From contig JAUCBJ010008748.1 in the NCBI GenBank assembly GCA_032718475.1, positions 1 to 64,000 on the forward strand: 64,000 nucleotides of DNA, read 5' to 3'. The notes beneath the pieces were generated by a model, which saw only the letters and a program-made list of their open reading frames with translations, did not search any database and was not told the DNA's origin. This stretch comes from Nemertoderma westbladi. Taxonomy: Eukaryota; Xenacoelomorpha; Nemertodermatida; Nemertodermatidae. The translations under genes and the position numbers were made by a program. Below are positions 21,301 through 31,852 of the stretch, piece after piece; the stretch's first letter is position 1; the number at the start of each line of letters is the position of its first letter.

Positions 21301-22343
21301 GTGACGGACAGAAAATGACCGACAAAATGGAGCCTTTGGTTTCCAAACCTGCGGGTTTGGATTCGAAACTTCCATTAACTAGCGGACAACCGTCGCTGGC
21401 ATTAGAGCCATGTAGTATTTATGACAAATTACTAAATTCGTCTGCCTCTTGGCTGACAATTTGTAAAAGAACTGCGTGGTTAAGCCGATACATTTCGTAC
21501 CTTTGTATAAAACATTCGAAACATTTAGGAGAACGAACGAGCACTAATAGTGAGCGAATTCAGAAATTGAAACAACCTCTGACAGAGGATGAGATTGATC
21601 AAGCGGAATTAAAGCATTTGAAGCATTATCAAATGTGTGCCTTCCCTAAAGAATTCCATTCATTATCGGCTCAACGACCAGTTCTCTATAAACCCCTTAG
21701 AAAATGGAGTCCATTAATCCATAAGGGTTTGATTTGTCATAGATCGAGAATCCAGACTGTCGACATAAACTCACAGTTTAGGTTCCCAGTGATAATCCCT
21801 AGTCACCCAATAGAATTGCAAAGAGCGATTCTATGGGATATACACAAGAGGTTACATCACGCGGGAAAGTTACACTGTTTGTCGGCAGCGAGACAGCGAT
21901 TCATTCTATTGCAGCCAAGCAGGGCAGTAGGCACTATGTACGACGCCTGTCTGGTTTGCAAGAGAGTGAACGCCAGAGTATTGGAACAGGAGATGGCTGA
22001 ACTCCCGGAAGCGAGAGTGCAGGCATATGACCCACCCTTTACGAATACAGGGGTGGACTGTTTTGGTCCGATTGAAGCAAAGAGTGGACGGCTGACCCAC
22101 AAGCGATGGGGTCTGCTACTGACATGTATGGCTAGTAGAGCCATACACATTGAGCGTGTGGCAGACATGTCGACCAAATCTCTGCTCCTGGCCTTAAAGA
22201 GATTTATGGCCAGGAGAGGACTAGTAAAGGCGTTCTACTCTGACAAGGGTACAAACTTTGTCGGAGGGAATAGCGAGTTGAACGCGGCTCATAAAGCGGC
22301 ACAGAATAAGAAATTTCTGCAGCACTTTTGCCGCAGAGAATAG
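18063..22343 (+). CDS. BEL1 pol: protease, RT, RNase H, integrase N-terminal part
   Basis: A 1426-codon frame. Aspartic protease VMLDTASTLSYIDEE at residue about 119 (DTA in place of the usual D(S/T)G). Reverse transcriptase about 520-740, with FYMDD at 656-660 (20028-20042). RNase H from about 839 (LFSDTSDTGFGMVA), FYWTDAS at about 910 and HCPGVLNPADITSRG at about 951. An acidic insert holds three ESLERPE repeats. The H2C2 zinc domain (HKRLHHAGKLHC..CLVC) is at about 1261-1299 and integrase rve begins with GVDCFG (first Asp, about 1330) and YSDKGTNF (second Asp, about 1393). The frame ends at 22341-22343, before the catalytic Glu. The first 40 codons are out-of-frame knuckle sequence, so the real start is by fusion to gag. 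Confidence 0.9.
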   Translation: MPEQQGRMHGMRQTTSQVATCGFPHPNGLLLTRPKGSKEPVSIRRNTYTGIQDDGYQPGSSDEDGESSAREVTCQGFTADSSSTSTRTYLSSATSEIFSVIAVKLTGDKGSKRIYVMLDTASTLSYIDEEVVRAVSSFQDAEEIQIELKSMHGVGDLKGHRISVELDSLLPRDQHTRQERKALPLDGFKCLAMKGFGRQLGKVPPMSPIAQEYFDKLRISRHQVGYRNVSMLIGAEQLIAHQIWETRPAEPHVNGPHAHRTILGWYTRVPMSYEFTGGDKPIDRYDELQPITQPPLVEPPDIDEFRRTCIDHYSDFSESDEELIPDNVRLSEPLHNDRTDSEPEDYCYQTRGSGSAAHATYLTNVLTYTDIVEGQVAKYRDLDIFQYSEEELQKELIRQDLETGARTVEWLDRDAMEPGGYDLAMSTDEKRSLEMMEDTIRLLPTGHFEVGMLWRRQPPKLENNYNLALKRLNGVRARLLKNPDIREKYCAQINNYFAKGFAGKVEDPDLVTDQTYYLPHHYVTHPDKPDKVRVVNDCAAVYRGMSLNSELMDGPNLNNYLIGILLRFRQRRFAFTCDIEAMFHQVRACKADQDSLRFLWYENEDLSGPVVTYQMYVRIFGARDSPNGTLFVLKKTATAQIGKYPVEVIESILRNFYMDDGLVSKDMAEQAIEVAHGLQECLATGGFPLTKFTTNSEALLESFAVKDRGSGDIELGVEPIPMARVLGLAWNPNTDKFQVRVRFEPSSPDKVLTKRICLSTLSRLFDPMNFISPVILQARACMRKIWLSDVEWDEPISPIHAKQWREWEAELHLLKNIDVPRSYFPNQLVFPADLELHLFSDTSDTGFGMVAYLRREVSQDKFETAFVTSRSKTMPVKYMTVPRAELQAAVVSVEVSKQITEELDTTLTLFYWTDASLVLVYIAADNIALKTFVANRRAQIVDFSTKEQWRHCPGVLNPADITSRGAMPAEFCQEESQEFWLHGPDFLTRTQEHWPERLKIVTNPMPEDAEVKVEKVSKSKSKAKLKSLERPEESLERPEESLERPGDLSDQQTYVTTRSGRVSYDIKPPLQTKPESQLVSDGQKMTDKMEPLVSKPAGLDSKLPLTSGQPSLALEPCSIYDKLLNSSASWLTICKRTAWLSRYISYLCIKHSKHLGERTSTNSERIQKLKQPLTEDEIDQAELKHLKHYQMCAFPKEFHSLSAQRPVLYKPLRKWSPLIHKGLICHRSRIQTVDINSQFRFPVIIPSHPIELQRAILWDIHKRLHHAGKLHCLSAARQRFILLQPSRAVGTMYDACLVCKRVNARVLEQEMAELPEARVQAYDPPFTNTGVDCFGPIEAKSGRLTHKRWGLLLTCMASRAIHIERVADMSTKSLLLALKRFMARRGLVKAFYSDKGTNFVGGNSELNAAHKAAQNKKFLQHFCRRE
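21139..21204 (+). repeat. In-frame 21 bp coding minisatellite, three copies
   Basis: TCATTGGAGCGGCCTGAAGAG repeats three times in the pol linker, encoding SLERPEE. The unit length is a multiple of three and preserves the frame. It lies between RNase H and the H2C2 domain, a linker that tolerates length change. Confidence 0.9.
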
Positions 22344-23005
22344 AGTGGAGATTTAATACTCCAGAAAGTCCTTGGAGAGGAGGAAGTTGGGAGCGTTTAG
22401 TTCGCTCTGTAAAGCAGGCCATTGCCAAAACGTTGCCTGTAAACAAACAACTTACCGATGACGAACTGGTCACAGCGTTCATCGAAATCGAGCATACACT
22501 AAACTCGAGGCCGATAGCTATGTTGCCAGACGGTGTTGCATTAACGCCGAATCATTTGCTAATGCAGAGTCCAGCATTTCTTGTGCCGGCATCAGAACCC
22601 ATTAGTGCCGACCTATATAGTCGTAAGAGCTGGAAAATGACACAGTTTGTGGCGTACACATTCTGGGAATATTGGCGGGAATACTATCTTCCCACCATAT
22701 CCACCAGAACAAAGTGGTACAAAACGGTTCGGAGTCTCCAAAGGGGAGATTACGTATTGATAACCGAGCCGATTGTCAAGAGAAAGTATTGGGAGACAGG
22801 AGTGATCTTGCACACACACCCAGACGTGCAAAACATAGTGCGCACAGTCACTGTGAAAATTAGGTGCAAGTGTCCGCACCCAAAAAAGTGTAAAACTAAT
22901 GGTTTACACACCTTGGACCGACCGGTCCAAGATATCGTGTTATTAGAGGAGACACGTATCGAGACGGGAGATTATAATTTGTCTCCTGCCTCAAAACAGA
23001 ATTAG
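22328..23005 (+). CDS. BEL1 integrase C-terminal part with DUF5641-like domain
   Basis: Continues pol after a one-base frame change near 22330. SPWRGGSWERLVRSVKQ (from about residue 15) supplies the catalytic Glu of the D,D,E triad, then IEHTLNSRPI and LTPNHLLM as expected. The C-terminal part (WEYWREYYLPT, RGDYVLITEP, WETGVI) is a DUF5641-type region that ends BEL/Pao polyproteins. It stops at 23003-23005. There is no own start codon context; it should be part of the polyprotein. Confidence 0.88.
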   Translation: MPQRIEWRFNTPESPWRGGSWERLVRSVKQAIAKTLPVNKQLTDDELVTAFIEIEHTLNSRPIAMLPDGVALTPNHLLMQSPAFLVPASEPISADLYSRKSWKMTQFVAYTFWEYWREYYLPTISTRTKWYKTVRSLQRGDYVLITEPIVKRKYWETGVILHTHPDVQNIVRTVTVKIRCKCPHPKKCKTNGLHTLDRPVQDIVLLEETRIETGDYNLSPASKQN

Positions 23006-23727
23006 TGTTAGACACAACTCACTTCGTATGCATTCCTCGTATGCAAATACAAGGAAATGCATAGGAGCGGGGTTGTGGTGATTTGCGTTGAGTTTTGTCT
23101 GGTGGGTATCAAAACAAAATTTTATTTCAAAATTTTTGGAAAATTTAAAAATTTTAAAAAATTAAAAGTGAACCCAAGACAATTCCAGACGCTGTGTATA
23201 GACGCGTTTTAGAATTCGTCTATAGATAAACAGTAATTTGAAAAGTCGTGAAGCCTGGAAAATAGCATTTAGAAACCATGGTGACGGCTATATTACGTAG
23301 GAGTGTAAATTGAGTTTAGCAACTTCCACAGATTGGTGCCAACAGTACAACTAAGGTGCTAAAGGTTAGTAGCACCAGAGGCGTACATGGACCCCACTCA
23401 GTAGTTTGCAGTGATGTGTGATGTTCGATTATCAAACCTGTGGGTTTGGTATAGTCGAGTATTGTGGCTATAGTCCTTTCTAACTACTGTAGTTTAGTAC
23501 GAGTAATGGGAGTAGTTTGGGCATCAAAAAGTGAGTTGGTCACGGCCAGTTTATCTCCAAAGTTTTTGCGCTATGCATGGGAATAGGTTAGAGGATAGTT
23601 AGGAAGAGACGGGATCTAGAGAGTCGAACCTGAACTGCTGGAAGGCAGCGGGGGGGGGGGGGGGGGGGGGGGTTCGGGAAGTCTGTCCTTCGACGGCATC
23701 TAACTGATTTACCCACCATGTAATTGG
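23006..23727 (+). other. Spacer between pol and ORF3, with a poly-G run
   Basis: No sustained frame. Contains 23 consecutive G at 23650-23672. A word of about 16 bases around CAAACCTGTGGGTTTGG (about 23439) recurs with variation as CAAACCTGCGGGTTTGG in pol (about 21344) and CAAACCCGCGGGTTTGG at about 25083, short inverted-repeat words scattered in this element. Confidence 0.6.
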
Positions 23728-24800
23728 ATGAACGATGAACCGCTACCTGCCGTCCGAGATCAATTCGACGGGATGCATCTTTACCGGAAGACTCGAGGCG
23801 AGGACGAGGCGGCGCCAGGGGGTTTCAACGTATACAAGTTGTTCTATGGATGCGGCGGATGCATGAGTGGACAAGACGTGGCGATTCCCGACCGACTAGA
23901 CGAGCAACATCCAGAACCGATATTAACGCGATGTCAAGCTCACCAGTTCCTTAGATATAACGAGGGAGGTTACCCGATGAGCAACCCGATGATCAGTATC
24001 GACTTCAGCGGAAAGCGACCTCCGAGACCCATTACGCCGACCGTTACGACATTAGATCCGTATACGGAGATTAAACCCTGTTCGACACGGCATAGACACG
24101 GCGGCGGCCATTTCGCTATACCGAGCCTATAAGGACCTAGAGGCGCGGCGCGAAGCGGTACGGGACTCGAGTTCCTGGACCACGTTCACTTCGCTTCACC
24201 AGGAGAGGAAGCTCACGCCTGAGTATCCAGACGAGATTCGCGCCGTCCATCCGTCTACTAACCATACCCACGATCCGCGATTTATACGATATTTACTCCA
24301 AATTATTTCGGGAAGTTTCGACGAACGCATTATTAAGCCCGAATATGTCCAATCCTTTATATATCATCGTCGCTCTGATATATACGTCTAGATTTATTAC
24401 CCAGCGCACAATTGGCGGCCTAAGGAGACTCGTTTGGGGTCATTGACCTCTGAACGAGTGGAGGATCAGGACCGCCGCGCCCACAGCGACAACAGCCGGA
24501 GCTCACAGCTCGCGGCAAGTACCAGAAGGAGGAGTCCTTGGCAAGCGTCAAGCCAAGGACGAGCAGTTCCATTCTATAAGGTTGAAGAAAGAGGAGTTGG
24601 CGGAGGCGCCCACAGGGACACGGCAAATGGGACGAGGCCGAGGGAGGAGCACCAGTCGGGAGATAGTCGGTGCCCAGGGAACGTCGTCGCCGGTTCCGGG
24701 AAGTGACGCCTCAAGGACGCCGTCAACAGAGTCTACAGGGGGTAGACTGGTGTATCTGGAGAGGGGAGCGAGCCCGAGAGACCCAGGAGCTAGCCGATGA
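23728..24800 (+). pseudogene. BEL1 third ORF (unknown, not envelope-like), broken
   Basis: A GC-richer stretch with long open frames that link by small shifts. Part 1, 23728-24132, starts MNDEPLPAVRDQ and contains KLFYGCGGC and ILTRCQAHQFLRY. Part 2, in the next frame from about 24115 to a TAG at 24389-24391, contains RRTY-free helical sequence with PRFIRYLLQIISGSFDERII. The same frame continues past the TAG to 24706, and a final shift leads to a GRGRGRSTSRE tail ending at 24798-24800. No hydrophobic span or signal peptide is present, so it is not a retroviral-type envelope. Arg/Gly and Ser/Pro-rich ends suggest nucleic-acid or protein binding, but that is inference. Position between integrase and the 3' LTR matches an accessory gene. 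Confidence 0.5.
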
Positions 24801-25680
24801 GACTATAATATCACGGAGCGACAAACTCTAGACATATACATCATCGTCGCTCTGATGTATATCGTAGGTTTTGATCAATCATTCGACTGGACTCATATAC
24901 ACTAGTCGTATCCATATTTTAGAGTTTTATTTTCGAAGGCCGAAAAATATTGAAAGGAAATACTTTTATTTTATAGTCCGTTGGAAATATGATTTTGAGC
25001 CTATACTATATTTGATTTTGTGTATATGACTTTATTTGCTCTAAAGTTTATTGAAAGAGGCAAAGGAAGTGATTGGGGAGACAAACCCGCGGGTTTGGCT
25101 TACTCCTTTCACTTACCTGAGCAATCATCAAACCAAGATGATTTGCGTTTTTTATAAGAAATTAAGTAAAGTCCGAAAATGAAAGAAATTATTACGTATT
25201 TTATATTTAATTTGATTATCGGCCTTTAATGCAATTTAGTTAAAAATTTAGCCTCAAATACGTTTATATTTAGTTTATCTTGTTAATGTTGATCGTTAAT
25301 TTGAGATGGGAAATGGGGGACATTGTCCTAGCCATGTTCCATTTCAATAGGTAGACAGTCAATTTGTAAATAAATAAAGGAAGTAATATTTTGTAAATTT
25401 AATTTTGTATGTAGTAATCATTATGTAGAACGAACGAGAAACAATATTTTGTAAATTTAATTTGTATGTAGTAATCGTTAAACAGTGAGAGAGATAATAT
25501 TTGGTAAATTTAATTTGTATGCAATTCATTATGCAATATCTATAGCAATATTTTGTAAATAGTAGGATTTATAGTATCAAGTATTTAGATTATTTGAAAG
25601 GAAATTTATTTTGTTTGTATACATCACCATATACTCTTCTACAATTGGAGGGAAACATTGTATGATTTCCCTTGGAGCGG
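24801..25680 (+). other. BEL1 3' untranslated region
   Basis: AT-rich, no ORF. The word CATCATCGTCGCTCTGAT occurs at about 24841 and a near copy at about 24360. A row of ATTTTGTAAATTTAATTT words (25388-25560) forms a degenerate repeat of about 60-70 bp. A short purine stretch (GGAGGGAAA, about 25648) and CTTGGAGCGG directly before the LTR are weak candidates for the polypurine tract. Confidence 0.55.
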
Positions 25681-27846
25681 TGTTACGGTATATGGCGCTG
25701 TATACATTATTAGCCATTATACAGTATAATATATTGGTCCATTATGCAGTATAATATATTAGTCCGTTATACTGTACGCAATATTAGTCCGTTGTGCAGC
25801 ATAATATTTTAGATAAGGCATAATAGCGCAGTGATATTTAGATAGGGAAATCAAAACGCCCATATATTTTGAATTCATCCATTTTGTATAGTATGTAGCC
25901 CTACCTACGTAATTTTGTATTAGGATATAAGTAGATAGTTCCAGGGTAGCAAGTTCAGTCGGACCCTGGATTTTGTGCTTGCTGTTATTAGCTTCAATAG
26001 GGCTAGCATATAGGGACGCTGTCCTGGCCATTCAGCAGCCAGGGACATGATCCATTACCATATATGGTAATAATTTGAGGGTTGGGGAGCAATAGGGCTA
26101 CAATCCGGCCTTCTTATTGGACTAAATGCCTCCAGGTTGGTCTAATGCTAGCGCGGACTGGAGAGCCAATAGGAGAGCGATTGCATCACCCTATTGCATC
26201 ACCCCACTCGGATCACCTATAAATTGGCGGTTTGCCGGTAGAGCTGTACCAACTCTATTACCTCAGAGTACAATTTGTGCGTATTTTCTGCTTTTGATTA
26301 ATTTTCTTGAAATGATTTGCAAATTTATAATTTCTGTTTGATTCTTGTTGTGTTTCTCAATTAATCTCAAGATTACTGCTAATTACATCATGGAACTGTG
26401 ATTTCTACCCTTTTGTTAATGGTTCTATGTAATCTCTTTCGACGCAATAATCCTACGGGATTTCTGAGACTGTCAGACTTGTGATTTGCATGCGTCGCTA
26501 CGGTAGCTATTTATCTTGATGGAAGGCTAAGGTACCGGTAGGCGGTGGGCACATCGGGGGGTTGGGCGACTAAGGGAGAGCGGAGGATTCAAAGGCGGGC
26601 AACGCTGGCGGGGGGCCACTGTTGCGGTCGGGCAATTTGCGTTGTAGCGGGCAGACCATCTGCTGGTACGGCAATTAGGGGGCTGATGATCCAGGTCTTG
26701 TCTCTATTTAGTATTAGGGGGGCAGGAATTGGGTTAGTTAGGAAGCTTAGACGTACTGGGGAGAGGCCTGGGTGCTTTACAATAGCGGATAGCGAATTGC
26801 ATGGCAAATTATATGATTGCGGATTGTATAATTGCAAGTTGTACATTGTGATCTGTGATTGCTGACGCTGATTGGTGTGTTACTGAAGTGTGCCTATGAT
26901 TACGAATGCTTAGGTAGGTGCCCCTTTTCTTTGATTGATTTCTATTTCTTAGTTTACGATAAATGATTACTGATTAGGTCCAAGTAATACAGTATTTTAG
27001 ACTATTACTAGTGAAACCTGTTGTGTAATAAATTAGAATTACGCATTCTGGAACTCTTAGTAATTAGTACGCTGTTACATATTTGTGACTGTAATTAATT
27101 AGTGAAATTAAGAATTAGTACGCAGCATAGCGGAGAGTAGCTAGGTAATAATTTAGAGTACCGTAAACTATTCATGCTGAGCGGTTATTTGCATTAGCGG
27201 GCAATAAGCTAGATCACAGTAGTCAGTACGCAACTCGCATTAGTAAATTGCTGGCCTAAAGCCAGCCACAGGCAAATTTAGACCCGGAGTGGTACTGCCC
27301 ACGAAAGACATTGTACCGTACCATTTTTGATTATTTTAAATATTCTCGCATTCACACATTCCGTTAGGGAACCCTCAGTATTCGCGATTAGAAGAGACGT
27401 AGGCATTGGCGTACTTCAATAGTAGTAAAATTAGGCGTAAGAATATACTCTGAGTGCAAAGCCTCTCGCACTCGTCTTAAGTAAGCTTAGGGAGCCGACT
27501 CGGGTTTATTGTTTTGGTTATTCCCGCGTGGCTCATAGATTCGAACAGTTAGCTCTCTATCGAGCGATCGGTAGAGAAAGGAACAAGCGATTTGCAGGAG
27601 CCGTGTAAATTTAGTAAAATATATTAGCGGACGGCAGATTAGCGCCATCCAACGGTAAGTAGCGGTTTTGTATTTAGCAGCCCTACAATTTAGTAATAGC
27701 ACGCTCCTGATTGCCTTTATTTAACAGTAGAGCAGTCTTTGTGTCTTATTGGTTAGGCGGGAATTTATTAGGTTGGCAGAGAAGTATACCCGTACTTGCC
27801 TGTTCAACAGTTCTGCTGTTAGTATAGGTGACGCGGTTTTTTAACA
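25681..27846 (+). repeat. BEL1 right LTR (2166 bp)
   Basis: Pairs with 12122-14286. Followed by the CCGGC target duplication and the continuation of the LINE 3' end. Differences from the left LTR are scattered substitutions plus a few small indels, giving a recent but not brand-new insertion. Confidence 0.95.
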
Positions 27847-27910
27847 CCGGCACAGCATTCTTAAAAATGCAGCTGCAATGCAGCATGCCGATCCTAGTAG
27901 TAGTAGTAGT
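27847..27910 (+). mobile_element. LINE 3' end with (TAG)n tail, right of BEL1
   Basis: Starts with the duplicated CCGGC, then ACAGCATTCTTAAAAATGC, a GC-ATGC hairpin-like stretch, and a (TAG)n run. It completes the LINE copy whose RT lies at 11297-12121, 15.7 kb away. Other copies end the same way. Confidence 0.9.
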
Positions 27911-28454
27911 AGTATTATTTTACCAATTATTTAATATGTTTGATAGAATTGAACAACACCGCCCAACACAACCAACTCTCTATCCGCCTCGAGCATCGAG
28001 AATACGAGAAACTCGATCGAAATACCTGCTTATCCCAGTAGTATCCGTCCGTAGTCACCGGACCGCTGCGGTTTACTCCTGTAGAACAGTAGAATTCCCG
28101 CAGCTTCCGACCCAATTCGACAACGAATTCGCTTCACACTTTCGCGTCACAGAGAACGTAATCCAGTGCGATAACGTCTGCCCAATGTTCAACCATTTCC
28201 CCCAGGCGATCCCAGGATCCGGGCCGCCGCTAAACCCAGATCGCAATCCTCGTCGTTTCGTCCAGTCATCGACGTAAGTCAGTAAGTGGGACTCTTCCCA
28301 CCGCACTCCAAGGTGGGTGACCGGAGTGAGGCATGAGGAACTTGGCTGTGGCCCGCATTACGATCTGACCGACCGCCGTATTCCCAGTGTCTGAGTGTAG
28401 TAAATACCCAAATAGAATCGTACTGACAAACAAGCAATTCCGTAGTATTCCCCC
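27911..28454 (+). repeat. Tandem duplication unit B, right part
   Basis: Begins with the duplicated TATTATTTTACC and then matches 10554-11092 almost perfectly. After 28454 the sequence departs from the unit A junction. A degenerate minus-strand frame (27927-28556) extends about 100 bp past the unit. Confidence 0.9.
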
Positions 28455-28569
28455 GTTAATCACCTCTTGAAGCAACTCGGCTGCTCGGGTCCAGATACAT
28501 CGGACTGTCGGGAGCGTTTCAGACAGAAATGGAGCGGCATTTGCGAATATTTCCAATGATTTTATAATA

Positions 28570-29589
28570 AATAAGGGGATTCAACAGTTCAATCCTAAAA
28601 CAAATGGATTATTCCTAACCCCACCCCAATACAGCAATATACCTAACAGTATATAGCTTAGGTACCACAGTCTGACAGTACCATAATCAGCACAGTCAGC
28701 CTATGCTAATTTCACAGCAAAGTCCTTGTCATGGCCTGTGTGTAGTACCTGTGTGTGTGTGGGTGGTACCTACGGTGCGCACTACAACGGCAGTACAGTA
28801 ATACGGTGTACCGTGCCAATGACTGAATGATTAGCGGTAACTATCTAAACTATTATATTATTATTACCGGTGCCGGTACTGGGCTAATTAGGCCTAAACT
28901 ATAATCACCGCAAGGGTTGCCGTTGCCGGGGCCATGTTTAATTAGATTACATGATATGGCATGTCTGCAGTGTATGGTACCGGCTGACCAGTATTGCAGT
29001 ATTGACTGATTGCAGGATTCTCGATTCAGCGATTGAGTACAGCCTGACAGTACCGGTACACATGGTACATGCAGAATTGCAAAATTTGTCAGAAACCCAG
29101 CTGATTTATCCTACAGTAATAATAATTTGACGCATTTTAAATTTGGATAAATAAATTTATTATAACTGCAATAACAGTTACACTGATGCTGCACGAATGC
29201 CCCATGCAAATTCTACTTGGAAAATTTTCAAACTTTTGCCAAGCAACATGTGTACCAAGTTTGGATAGATTTCATCAAGGATTGGCCGAGTTATTAACGT
29301 TTAAAATAAAATACTGAAAAAAAACGCGACAGAACGACAGGTTGATTAATGGTACCACTACGCTAAGGCTCACTCACTTCGTGGCTCGCCCCACAGTGAC
29401 CTGGGCACGGAACTTGGATTATGATCTACTGAAGGAATAATATATTCTATCGGATATTGTGTGAAAGTATTAATATATTGTGTGGTATTATAAATATATA
29501 CTTTATTAGATTAGTGATAGTATTAGTATAACCTTATTATTTTAGAACATTTCTCGGCGAACTTTAAACTTACTGTAAGTTTAATTAAC
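28570..29589. other. Spacer, no gene
   Basis: AT-rich with many CCGGTA words. About 28690-28752 is the inverse of 9532-9590 (a roughly 55 bp dispersed repeat). No frame with coding features. Confidence 0.55.
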
Positions 29590-30430
29590 TGAAATATGGT
29601 ATCCCCCTGAGTTCTTTAAAGTACAACGTACAAGTACAAGTCAACGGCTCCTCAGCTCATTGGAACATGCTGATTCCAGTGTTGGTCTTTTTTAACTCAA
29701 AAAGTACCAATATTCTGACAGTTAACTTCGACAGTAGTCCTCAGGATATGCCTCATTGTTTGAGCATAAGCTCAAAGCATTGAATGTGATTGAACATGAA
29801 GAACTTCTGTTATCTGGGAACATGGATCCTGAAGTCAGGTGAGGACCTTCGCATACGTAAGGGAAAGGAATAGGCAGCAATGAATTGGCTTTCAGGGGTT
29901 TGGAAGTCACACAGAATTCATCGGAAACGTAAGGTCCGATTATTTAGAGCAGCAGTAGTTCCAGTACTCCTCTATGGGAGTCCATTCTGGGCTCTAACTG
30001 CTGAGGACACCAAATCTTTGGATGGCACATTCACAATGATGCTACGCCGGGTTAATTGTGTCAAGTACAATGCAAACATCTCCAACCAGACACTATATAA
30101 CATTGGAGGTGTCTCATTGTTTCCCCCAAGCTTGACACTAGAAAAAAGTCGCCTCCGCTTTGCAGGACCTTGCTTTCGGCGAGAGGACCAGCCAGTGCAT
30201 AATCTTGTACTTTGGCAGCCTCATGGAGTGAATAAGCATGGTGGACAGCCCATGACTTTCTTGAGACGCATCTTAAAGGACACTGGCCTTAAAGATGCGG
30301 ATGATCTAGCAAATGTCATGGGTGATAGGGAGTTGTGGCGGTGCAATTTTGTTGACAAGCCGGCACAGCATTCTTAAAAATGCAGCTGCAATGCAGCATG
30401 CCGATCATAGTAGTAGTAGTAGTAGTAGTA
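29590..30430 (+). mobile_element. LINE fragment copy 2 with (TAG)n tail
   Basis: Related at the DNA level to 11380-12121. The 5' half is frame-broken (stops and shifts near 29690-29880); the 3' half is open at 29880-30377 with VVPVLLYGSPFWAL and LRFAGPCF, then the ACAGCATTC end and (TAG)n at 30408-30430. 5'-truncated, no endonuclease. It abuts the duplicated segment that begins at 30429. Confidence 0.85.
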
Positions 30431-30759
30431 ATGACGTTGGAAGTGTGAATACTGAGGCCAAGTCGTGGGTTTTTGGAACTTTTTTGGTTTATGACGCAGC
30501 GTCATCGTGTATTGTTACCAAGCTAGCAATTTTGAGAACGCATTTCACCTGACATGGCTGGCTACAGCCGTGTCAGGGAGTCCGCCGCCGTAGTCTAAGA
30601 TCGAAGTGATAAAATTGTTATAGATTATCAACATTCGAATACAATAAATTATAAATTAATGTGTAAATTTACACAGTGTCGTGCGGGCGCACAGGCAAAC
30701 ACAAAAGCAAAACATCAGGGCGTACCAGGGTGAAATTTGGGTGGAAACTTTAATTAACA

Positions 30760-31545
30760 GAAAGATGGTATCCCCCCTGAGTACTTTAAAGTACAACGTA
30801 CAAGGACAAGTCGACGGCTCCTCAGCTCATTGGAACAGGCTCATTCCAGTGTTGGTCTTTTTAACTCAAAATGTACCAATATTCTGACAGTTAACTTCGA
30901 CAGTAGTCCTCAGGATATGCCTCATTGTTTGAGCATAAGCTCAACGGATTGAATATGATTGAACATGAACAACTTCTGTTATCTGGGAACATGGATCCTG
31001 AAGTCAGGTGAGGACCTTCGCATACGTAAGGGAAAGGAATAGGCAGCAATGAATTGGCTTTCAAGGGTTTGGAAGTCACACAAAATTCATCGGAAACGTA
31101 AGGTCAGATTATTTAGAGCAGCAGTAGTTCCAGTACTCCTCTATGGGATTCCATGCTGGGCTCTAACTGCTGAGGACACCAAATCTTTGGATGGCACATT
31201 CACAAGGATGCTACGCCGGGTTAATTGTGTCAAGTACAATGCAAACATCTCCAACCAGACACTATATAGCATTGGAGGTGTCTCATTGTTTCCCCCAAGC
31301 TGGACACTAGAACTAAGCCGCCTCCGCTTTGCAGGACATTGCTTTCGACATGAAGACCAGATAGTGCATAATCTTGTATTTTGGCAGCCTCATGGAGTGA
31401 ATAAGCAGGGTGGACAGCCCATGACTTTCTTGAGACGCATCTTAAATGAAAATCACGTGGGGATGATCTAGCAAATGTCATGGGTGATAGGGAGTTGTGG
31501 AGGCGCAATTTTGCCGACAAGCATGCACAGCATTCTTAAAAATGC
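30760..31545 (+). mobile_element. LINE fragment in duplication copy 1 (+)
   Basis: Shares the 5' junction word GGTATCCCCCCTGAGTACTTT with the pieces at 29595 and 41000. The frame is open at 31049-31471 with VVPVLLYGIPCWAL and LRFAGHCF, then interrupted before the end. The C-terminal end is altered compared with 11297-12121. Confidence 0.85.
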
Positions 31546-31852
31546 AGCATTGTATAACATTGGACGATTCAATGGCAAATGCCATTGAATATTTAATGCC
31601 GATTTTTAAATTTTAATGGCAAAACTGAGCTTCACAAACATTGATAATATACAATTGCTTTGATCGGTTGTGGCACATAGACGCAGTGTTAAATCACTAA
31701 CCTTGTAGTAAAGGACATATCTCCCATGTTGCAATCCCGCCTCGTTGCATATATTGACCCACCGAAACTTCCAAGAAAAACAAAGGATCCCCACCAAAAA
31801 TTAGGAAAATGAAATATGGAATGAGAAAGGCGCCTGAAAATATAAACTATTA

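Larger units (their letters stand above)
12122..27846 (+). mobile_element. BEL/Pao LTR retrotransposon, complete provirus (BEL1)
   Basis: 15.7 kb element with two near-identical LTRs, a leader, gag, pol and an extra 3' ORF, bounded by a perfect 5 bp duplication. Family assignment rests on the DUF1759-type gag, the DUF1758-type protease, a YMDD reverse transcriptase followed directly by an RNase H with the HCPG..NPADI motif, an H2C2 zinc domain, rve integrase and a DUF5641-type C-terminus. Several frameshifts separate the domains; because the LTRs are still about 98-99% alike by eye, some of these could be assembly or sequencing errors rather than old decay. Confidence 0.95.

Noticed and set aside
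23728-24800. Retroviral-type envelope gene in BEL1
   Set aside because: No signal peptide, no transmembrane segment and no furin-like site in any frame.
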